This document shows positions 7,233 through 11,690 of a stretch of DNA of 11,690 bases, piece after piece (position 1 is the first letter of the stretch; each line of letters starts with the position of its first letter). Position numbers and translations under genes: made by a program. The stretch lies in the NCBI GenBank assembly GCA_025350775.1, contig JANXXF010000484.1, positions 1-11,690 on the forward strand. Reading direction: 5' to 3'. This DNA is from Actinomycetes bacterium (GTDB lineage Bacteria; Actinomycetota; Thermoleophilia; Gaiellales; Gaiellaceae). The notes under the pieces are model-generated. The model had not been told where the DNA came from. It saw only the letters and a list, made by a program, of their open reading frames with translations, and did no database searches.

Positions 7233-8180
7233 GTGCCTGCCGCCCGCCCCGCACTCGGCTACCTGATGGTGATCCTCGCCTCGGCGCTGTTCGCGATCAA
7301 CGGCACGGTAGCGAAGGTCATCCTCCAGTCGGGCATCTCGTCGTTGCGCCTGACCGAGGTGCGCTGCACCGGAGCGCTCGTCGGCTTCGTCCTGATCGCC
7401 CTGCTCCGCGGCGACAGCCTCCGCCTGAAGCTGCGGGAGCTGCCGTTCATGCTGCTGTTCGGGATCGTCGGCGTCGCGCTCATCCAGCTTCTCTACTTCC
7501 TGGCGATCAAGCGGCTGCCGATCGGCATCGCGCTGATCATCGAGTACATCGCGCCGGTGCTCGTGGCGCTGTGGTCGCGCTACGTCTGGAAGCGGCAGCT
7601 GCCGCGTGCGGTCTGGATCGCGCTCGGCGTGGCGCTCGGCGGCCTCGCGCTCGTGGTCGAGCTGTGGCACGGAACGAGCCTGGACGGCGCGGGCGTCGCA
7701 GCAGCCCTCGCCGCCGCGGTCACGTATGCCGTCTACGTCCTGGCCGGAGAGCATGGCGTGCGCACGCGCAGCACCGTCTCGCTCACCTGCCTCGGCTTCG
7801 CGTTCGCGTCGCTCTTCTACGCGTGTATCCAGCCCTGGTGGTCGTTCCCGTTCGAGCGGTCGAGCGCCGACGTCTCGCTGCTGGGGCGACTCGACGGCCT
7901 GCACGCGCCCGTCTGGGTCATGTACGTCTTCGTGATCGTACTCGGCGGCATCGCGCCGTTCCTGCTCTACATCGGCTCGTTGCGCCACCTTCCGGCGGCA
8001 CGCGCCTCGCTCACGGCGATGCTCGAGCCGGTGCTCGCCTCGATCGTCGCCTACGCCTGGCTCGGCGAGACGTTCGGCGCCTGGCAGATCGTCGGCGGGA
8101 TCGTGGTGCTGGGCGCGCTGGCGCTCGCGCAGACCGTCGGTGCCGACCGCCGCGCGACGGCGGCCACCGCCTCCGGCTAG
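7233..8180 (+). CDS. EamA/DMT-family permease
   Basis: A 315-residue inner-membrane protein with about ten transmembrane helices arranged as two EamA repeats, about residues 10-142 and 153-300. The repeat-end signatures are EYIAPVLVALWSR (104-116) and, in the second half, LEPVLASIVAYAWLGETF (264-281) followed by GGIVVLGALALA. DMT permeases mostly export or import amino acids, nucleobases or other small metabolites; nothing here identifies the substrate. The GTG at 7233 is chosen because it keeps the short tail before TM1. There is no ribosome site before it, and a TAGCCT box ends six bases upstream, which suggests a leaderless message. An internal ATG at 7266 is the alternative. The gene diverges from the hydroxylase operon, so moving that enzyme's substrate or product is possible but unproven. 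Confidence 0.9.
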   Translation: MPAARPALGYLMVILASALFAINGTVAKVILQSGISSLRLTEVRCTGALVGFVLIALLRGDSLRLKLRELPFMLLFGIVGVALIQLLYFLAIKRLPIGIALIIEYIAPVLVALWSRYVWKRQLPRAVWIALGVALGGLALVVELWHGTSLDGAGVAAALAAAVTYAVYVLAGEHGVRTRSTVSLTCLGFAFASLFYACIQPWWSFPFERSSADVSLLGRLDGLHAPVWVMYVFVIVLGGIAPFLLYIGSLRHLPAARASLTAMLEPVLASIVAYAWLGETFGAWQIVGGIVVLGALALAQTVGADRRATAATASG

Positions 8181-8632
8181 CGCCCGTCGACGAGCGCGCG
8201 CAGCTCGGCAAGCCCGGCTCGGCGCTGGCCGCCCTCGCCGCCGCCACGCCGCTCGCTGACGCCACGCCGCTCGCGCCCGACGAGCTCCCGGACGACCGTC
8301 GCCAGCTCCACCGGATCGAACGGCTTCGTCACGTACTCCACCCCGCCGATCCCGATTCCCCGCGCCCGGTCGCGTAGCTCGGCGCGCGCCGTCAGAAAGA
8401 CGATCGGCAGCGCGCTCGTCTCCGGCTGGTCGAAGAGGGCACCGGCGACCTGCCAGCCGTCCAGGCCGGGCATCATCACGTCGAGCAGGACGACATCGGG
8501 CAGCTCGGCCCGGGCGAGCGCCAGGCCGGCAGGCCCGGTGGCTGCTTCGAGCACCTCCATCCCCTCGGCCTCGAGGTTGATGCGGCAGAGCAACCGGATC
8601 GGAGCCTCATCGTCGATGACGAGCACGCGCAC
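8177..8632 (-). CDS. Stand-alone response regulator receiver protein
   Basis: A 151-residue receiver protein. The acidic pair Asp7-Asp8, phosphoacceptor Asp51 (VVLLDVMMPGLDG), switch Thr81 (FLTAR) and Lys103 (VTKPF) are all present, so it should be phosphorylated normally. After about residue 120 there is only a short basic, Gly-rich tail with the 6-residue near-repeat ERRGVS/ERRGGG, and no DNA-binding or enzyme domain. It probably acts through protein contact, as CheY- or DivK-like proteins do, or as a relay in a phosphotransfer chain. No histidine kinase is adjacent. The start is GTG 8632; a second GTG at 8626 is possible, and neither has a good ribosome site. The stop shares CTAG with the converging permease gene. 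Confidence 0.92.
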   Translation of the reverse strand: MRVLVIDDEAPIRLLCRINLEAEGMEVLEAATGPAGLALARAELPDVVLLDVMMPGLDGWQVAGALFDQPETSALPIVFLTARAELRDRARGIGIGGVEYVTKPFDPVELATVVRELVGRERRGVSERRGGGEGGQRRAGLAELRALVDGR

Positions 8633-8663
8633 GCCTCAACAAGTACATGACGCGGCTGCCACT

Positions 8664-8678
8664 CTGCCGGGCCGGCAG
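8664..8678. repeat. Perfect dyad upstream of the response regulator gene
   Basis: CTGCCGG and CCGGCAG flank a single central G, a 7-bp perfect dyad ending 31 bases before the response regulator's GTG. Flanking CACT (8660-8663) and AGTG (8677-8680) offer an alternative pairing. Its near-zero spacer suits a protein-binding operator better than an RNA hairpin, although a CTGCCG-GGC-CGGCAG stem-loop could also form. Confidence 0.4.
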
Positions 8679-8793
8679 TGAAGATAGGCCGTCCGGCCCA
8701 TTCCCACGGGCGCCTGCACCCGTTAGGTTCACGTCACTGGGCGATGCAAGCCGCGGCAGGCGTAGATGGCCAATCACGCCGCGGTGAATGGAG

Positions 8794-8843
8794 AGCAAGG
8801 GCCCGCTGCCACGTCCCCCCCGTGCAGCGGGCCTTCGCTTTTT
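8794..8843 (+). terminator. Intrinsic terminator with no obvious upstream + strand gene
   Basis: GGCCCGCTG (8800-8808) pairs perfectly with CAGCGGGCC (8825-8833). The stem extends upward by CACG/CGTG across a one-base bulge and downward toward AGC/GCT, around a C-rich loop, and runs straight into TTTTT (8839-8843). This is the only textbook stem-plus-T-run terminator in the window. It reads on the + strand, yet the nearest + strand gene upstream ends at 8180, with the response regulator lying antisense in between. It must end either read-through from the permease or an unannotated RNA, or act as an insulator in front of ispH. Confidence 0.8.
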
Positions 8844-8867
8844 CCTAACGCTTTCGCAACGGAAGCG

Positions 8868-8898
8868 TTGCAGCCAGGCGATGGCCGTTCGGTACCAT
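8868..8898 (+). promoter_or_regulatory. Probable ispH promoter giving a leaderless message
   Basis: TTGCAG (8868-8873) and TACCAT (8893-8898) resemble -35 and -10 boxes 19 bases apart. The -10 box ends seven bases before the ispH GTG, so transcription would begin at or within a base or two of the start codon. The only ribosome-site-like bases, GGAG at 8900-8903, are too close to the GTG to work. Leaderless messages of this form are common in actinobacteria. Confidence 0.5.
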
Positions 8899-8905
8899 CG
8901 GAGAC

Positions 8906-9859
8906 GTGACGAAGCGAGTCCTGCTCGCGTCGCCCCGTGGCTTCTGCGCCGGGGTGGAACGCGCTGTCGAAACCGTCGAGCGGGCACTCGCCCTGCACGG
9001 CGCCCCCGTCTTCGTGCGCAAGCAGATCGTCCACAACATGCATGTCGTGCGCGACCTCGAGGAGCGCGGCGCGGTCTTCGTCGAGAGCGAGCACGACGCC
9101 CCGGCGGGTGCGGTGCTCGTGCTGTCGGCCCACGGCGTCGCGCCTTCCGTGTACGCGAATGCCGACCGCCGCCGGCAGCGCACCATCGACGCCACCTGCC
9201 CGCTCGTCTCCAAGGTGCACGCTGAGGCGCGTAGCTATGCGCAGGCCGGGTTCACCGTGGTGCTCGTCGGCCACGAGGGACACGAGGAGGTGGTCGGCAC
9301 GCGCGGCGAGGCACCCGAGACGACGGTCGTCGTTGGCACGGTCGCCGAGGCCGAGGCGCTCAGCGTGCCCGATCCGGAGCGCGTCGCCTTCGTCACCCAG
9401 ACGACGCTGTCGCTGGACGAGACGGCCGAGATCCTGGCGGTGCTGCGCCGCCGCTTCCCGGCGATCCAGGGGCCCCCGAAAGACGACATCTGCTACGCGA
9501 CCACGAACCGCCAGCAGGCTGTCAAAGATCTGCTCCCCGAGATCGACCTGCTACTCGTCGTCGGCTCGGCGAACAGCTCGAACTCGAACCGGCTCGTCGA
9601 CGTGGCGCGCAGCGCCGGCGTCCCCGCCCACCTGATCGAGGATGCGGCGGCGATCGACGAGGCCTGGCTCGACGGAGTCGACACCGTCGGCCTGACGTCA
9701 GGCGCGTCGGCGCCGGAGCGGCTCGTGGTCGAGGTGTGCGCCTGGTTCCGGGTGCGCGGCGTCAGCCGCTTCGGGCAGCTCGGCACCGTCGTCGAGGACA
9801 TCGCGTTCCGGCTGCCGCCGGGGCTACGCCAGGTCGCGGCCGCCACGCCGGCGGCGTAG
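8906..9859 (+). CDS. ispH: 4-hydroxy-3-methylbut-2-enyl diphosphate reductase (IspH/LytB)
   Basis: The last enzyme of the MEP pathway, reducing HMBPP to isopentenyl and dimethylallyl diphosphate with a [4Fe-4S] cluster. The 317-residue length is standard. The three cluster cysteines are Cys14 (RGFCAGV), Cys98 (DATCPLV) and Cys196 (DDICYATTNRQ). Substrate-binding elements are all present: His43 (VHN), His76 (SAHGV), His126 and Glu128 (GHEEVVG), TQTTLS (164-169), NSSNSN (223-228) and Ser268 (TSGASAPE). The catalytic acid in E. coli is Glu126, which aligns with Glu128 here. The enzyme is essential where the MEP pathway is the only isoprenoid route. It is a single gene, converging on ileS; the GTG start and the promoter just upstream suggest a leaderless message. 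Confidence 0.97.
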   Translation: MTKRVLLASPRGFCAGVERAVETVERALALHGAPVFVRKQIVHNMHVVRDLEERGAVFVESEHDAPAGAVLVLSAHGVAPSVYANADRRRQRTIDATCPLVSKVHAEARSYAQAGFTVVLVGHEGHEEVVGTRGEAPETTVVVGTVAEAEALSVPDPERVAFVTQTTLSLDETAEILAVLRRRFPAIQGPPKDDICYATTNRQQAVKDLLPEIDLLLVVGSANSSNSNRLVDVARSAGVPAHLIEDAAAIDEAWLDGVDTVGLTSGASAPERLVVEVCAWFRVRGVSRFGQLGTVVEDIAFRLPPGLRQVAAATPAA

Positions 9860-9874
9860 CACACCGCCGCGCCC

Positions 9875-9928
9875 GCGCGGCCCGTGGCACCCGCGCGGCC
9901 CGTGGCACCCGCCCGCCCAGTGGCACTC
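9875..9928. repeat. 18-bp tandem repeat between ispH and ileS
   Basis: The 18-bp unit GCGCGGCCCGTGGCACCC occurs twice without change (9875-9892 and 9893-9910). A third, diverged copy follows (9911-9928, GCCCGCCCAGTGGCACTC), and then a decayed fragment to about 9940. It fills most of the 82-bp gap between two convergent stops. No T-run terminator is seen in the gap. Confidence 0.8.
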
Positions 9929-9941
9929 ACCCGCCCCGGGG

Positions 9942-11690
9942 CTAGCGCCCCCGCGTCTTCTCGATCCGAGTCGCGTCGCCCTCGAAGAGGACGGCCACGG
10001 CGAGCGTCTCGTCGGCGATCCTTACGGCATACGGCAGCAGGTCGACGTCCGTCACGGGGAGGCGCAACGTGATGCGGTCGGTGAGCTCGAGACCGGCGTC
10101 CTTGCGCATGGTGTTGACGTGGTGGATGACGTCGAAGCAGCGACCTTCCAGCAGCAGCTCGTCGTCGAGCACGGTCGACAGCGCCACCGTCACATCGAGA
10201 TCCTCGGCCAGCGCCCAGCCCTCCACCGAGGAGCGCTCGACGAGCACCTCGTCCGGCGCCAGCTCGAAGCCGGCGGCCCGGAAACGGCCCTCGCCGAGAG
10301 CCTCGAAATTGCCCGACTCGAGCGCCAGCTTCACGTCGCGCAGCCCCTTGCCCAGCTTCGGCCCGAGCACCGGCAGGTTGGGCTTCACCCGCAGCTGCAC
10401 CGCCTCGACGGCGCCGAACACGACCTCCTTGACGCGCAGCTCCTCCTCGATCTCGCCGACGTGGGCGCGCGCGCCATCCGCGCCCTGCACGACGAGGCGC
10501 CGCAGCGGCTGGCGCAGCTTCAGGTTGGCCGACGACCGCGCCTGGCGGCCCAGCTCGACGACGCGCCGCACCTCGGCGATCTCGGCGACGAGCTGCTCGT
10601 CGGCGAGCGCCGGAGCGGCCACCGGCCAGCCAGCCAGGAACACCGAGCGCGGCGCGTCGGGGCACGGCCCCGCCACGAGGTTGCGCCACAGGTGGTCGGC
10701 GAGGAACGGCATGATCGGCCCGACGACGCGCAGCGACTGCGCGAGGGCGTACCAGAGGGTCGAGAAGGCGGCCTCGTCGTTGCCGTAGAAGCGCTTGCGC
10801 GACCGGCGGATGTACCAGTTGGAGAGGTCGTCGACGAAACTCTCGAAGGCGCGCGACACGCCCACGGTGAGGTAGCCCTCATAGGCCTCGGTGGCCTCGG
10901 CGACGAGGTGCTGCGTGCGCGCGACGAGCCAGCGATCGAGCGGTGTCAGCTCGCCGCGCGGCCCCTCGGCAAGGTCGGCGTAGCGCGGCTGCCACTCCTC
11001 GATGTTGGCGTAGGTGACGAGGAACGACACCGAGTTCCACACCGTCAGCAGCCTGCGCTTGACCTCGTTGGCCGGTGCATAGCCGAAGCGGATGTTCTGG
11101 CTGGGCGGCTGCGCGCAGTACAGCCAGCGCATCACGTCGGCGCCCATCGACTCGAAGGCGTCGTCGGCGTCGATCGCGTTGCCCAATGAGCCGTGCATTT
11201 CGCGACCGTCGGCGTCGAGCAGCTTCTCGTACGAGAGCACCTTCCTGTACGGCGCCTTCCCCTCCAGGATCACCGACATGAAGAGCATCGAGTAGAACCA
11301 CAGCCGGATCTGCTCGCGCATCTCGGAGACCCAGTCGGCGGGGAACCAGCCCTGCCAGTGCTCGTGATCGGGGAGGTCGGCGCCGGAGAGGCCCTTCGAC
11401 GCGCCGGTCGCGTAGCCGCCTGGGATCGCCTGCGCGTTCTGCCAGCCGAGCGACGAGAACGGCACGATGCCGGCGTCGAGCCAGACGTCGCCGACCTCGG
11501 GGATACGTCGGACGTCGTCGGCGCCGCAGCTCTCGCAGCGGATCGTGACGCCGTCGATCCACGGCCGGTGCAGCTCCTCGAGCCCGTCGAGGCCGGCGGT
11601 CGCACGCGCCTCGAGCTCGGCCCGCGAGCCGATCACGTTCAGATGCCCGCAGACGCAGGGGTAGAACGGCAGCGGCAGCCCGTAGTAGCG
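9942..11690 (-). CDS. ileS: Isoleucyl-tRNA synthetase, C-terminal part (5' end beyond the window)
   Basis: The frame stays open to the right edge and opens there with RYYGLPLPF (compare the family's RYWGTPLP), so the 582 residues seen are the C-terminal part; the HIGH motif and most of the editing domain lie outside. Numbered from the edge, Cys12, 14, 52 and 55 form a probable zinc site, followed by GDVWLDAG and the catalytic-core end. The KMSKS position (164-168) reads EMHGS, followed by LGNAID and GADVMRW. The anticodon-binding helical domain (WNSVSFLVTYANI) comes next, and the C-terminus (HHVNTMRKDAGLELTDRI) is of the DUF5915 kind typical of eukaryote/archaea-like type-2 IleRS, without the C-terminal zinc finger of the E. 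coli type. It charges tRNA-Ile for translation. The stop faces ispH across a repeat-filled gap. Confidence 0.95.
   Translation of the reverse strand, partial: RYYGLPLPFYPCVCGHLNVIGSRAELEARATAGLDGLEELHRPWIDGVTIRCESCGADDVRRIPEVGDVWLDAGIVPFSSLGWQNAQAIPGGYATGASKGLSGADLPDHEHWQGWFPADWVSEMREQIRLWFYSMLFMSVILEGKAPYRKVLSYEKLLDADGREMHGSLGNAIDADDAFESMGADVMRWLYCAQPPSQNIRFGYAPANEVKRRLLTVWNSVSFLVTYANIEEWQPRYADLAEGPRGELTPLDRWLVARTQHLVAEATEAYEGYLTVGVSRAFESFVDDLSNWYIRRSRKRFYGNDEAAFSTLWYALAQSLRVVGPIMPFLADHLWRNLVAGPCPDAPRSVFLAGWPVAAPALADEQLVAEIAEVRRVVELGRQARSSANLKLRQPLRRLVVQGADGARAHVGEIEEELRVKEVVFGAVEAVQLRVKPNLPVLGPKLGKGLRDVKLALESGNFEALGEGRFRAAGFELAPDEVLVERSSVEGWALAEDLDVTVALSTVLDDELLLEGRCFDVIHHVNTMRKDAGLELTDRITLRLPVTDVDLLPYAVRIADETLAVAVLFEGDATRIEKTRGR

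Larger units (their letters stand above)
8633..8905. other. Gene-free stretch rich in inverted repeats
   Basis: The longest non-coding stretch in the window, between the divergent response regulator and ispH. It holds several potential stem-loops: CTGCCGG-g-CCGGCAG (8664-8678), GGCC-GTCC-GGCC (8688-8699), ACGGG/CCCGT (8706-8723), CCGCGGC/GCCGCGG (8751-8784), a terminator (8794-8843), and a 9-bp stem with a five-base loop (8846-8868, AACGCTTTC/GGAAGCGTT). No tRNA, known riboswitch core or convincing gene is recognised. It may encode a small RNA on the + strand ending at the terminator, or simply hold two promoters and their operators. Confidence 0.4.

Noticed and set aside
7158..7988. N-terminal extension of the 2Fe-2S subunit frame to 7988
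   Set aside because: The extra 277 codons lie opposite the permease gene, are highly charged and low in complexity, and the true ATG at 7157 has a Shine-Dalgarno site and gives the normal family length.
8720..8790. A c-di-GMP-I or fluoride-type riboswitch suggested by CACGTCACTGGGCGATGCAA
   Set aside because: The conserved core bases beyond this short resemblance are missing, and the stems do not fall in the right order; kept only as an unassigned structured region.
9493..10689. Long minus-strand frame of 398 residues overlapping ispH and ileS
   Set aside because: It has a repetitive Arg/Gly/Ala composition, is antisense to ispH and out of frame with ileS, and shows no domain signature.
1..11690. 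Mobile elements, CRISPR, tRNA/rRNA genes or a defence island
   Set aside because: No transposase, integrase, terminal inverted repeats with target duplication, spaced direct repeats or RNA gene signatures were found; base composition is even across the window.

Overview
The window reads as chromosomal DNA from a high-GC (about 70%), motile, MEP-pathway bacterium, most likely an actinobacterium. The evidence is GC-rich third positions throughout, many GTG starts, two genes that look leaderless, and an isoleucyl-tRNA synthetase of the DUF5915/type-2 kind. A deep-branching class such as Thermoleophilia is my guess from the mix of genes, not something the sequence proves. There are nine protein-coding genes (one cut by the right edge), no tRNA or rRNA, no CRISPR array and no recognisable insertion sequence.

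Layout from left to right. A universal stress protein (105-554, +) faces a chemoreceptor (643-2397, -) across a convergent gap holding a 14-bp hairpin. The chemoreceptor has a sigma-28 (FliA/WhiG)-type promoter, which ties it to a flagellar regulon. Behind it lie an alpha/beta hydrolase (2529-3425, -) and a three-gene molybdenum hydroxylase operon. The operon is transcribed leftward from 7157 in the order 2Fe-2S subunit, FAD subunit, molybdopterin subunit, with 4-base start/stop overlaps and a good Shine-Dalgarno site before each gene. A perfect 14-bp hairpin separates the operon from the hydrolase. The large subunit lacks the active-site cysteine of true CO dehydrogenase, so the substrate is unknown.

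Diverging from the operon across 75 bp is an EamA/DMT permease (7233-8180, +). Its stop shares a CTAG with the stop of a converging stand-alone response regulator (8177-8632, -). A 273-bp gene-free stretch follows, rich in inverted repeats and carrying a classical intrinsic terminator that no + strand gene obviously needs. It is followed directly by ispH (8906-9859, +), whose promoter places the transcript start at or next to the GTG. ispH converges on ileS (9942 to the right edge, -) across a gap with 18-bp tandem repeats.

Most of the region is ordinary housekeeping and metabolism; I do not see a defence system or a mobile island. The points most worth a second look are the orphan terminator and structured gap upstream of ispH, the IleRS whose KMSKS signature reads EMHGS, the sigma-28-like chemoreceptor promoter, and the unassigned molybdenum hydroxylase.
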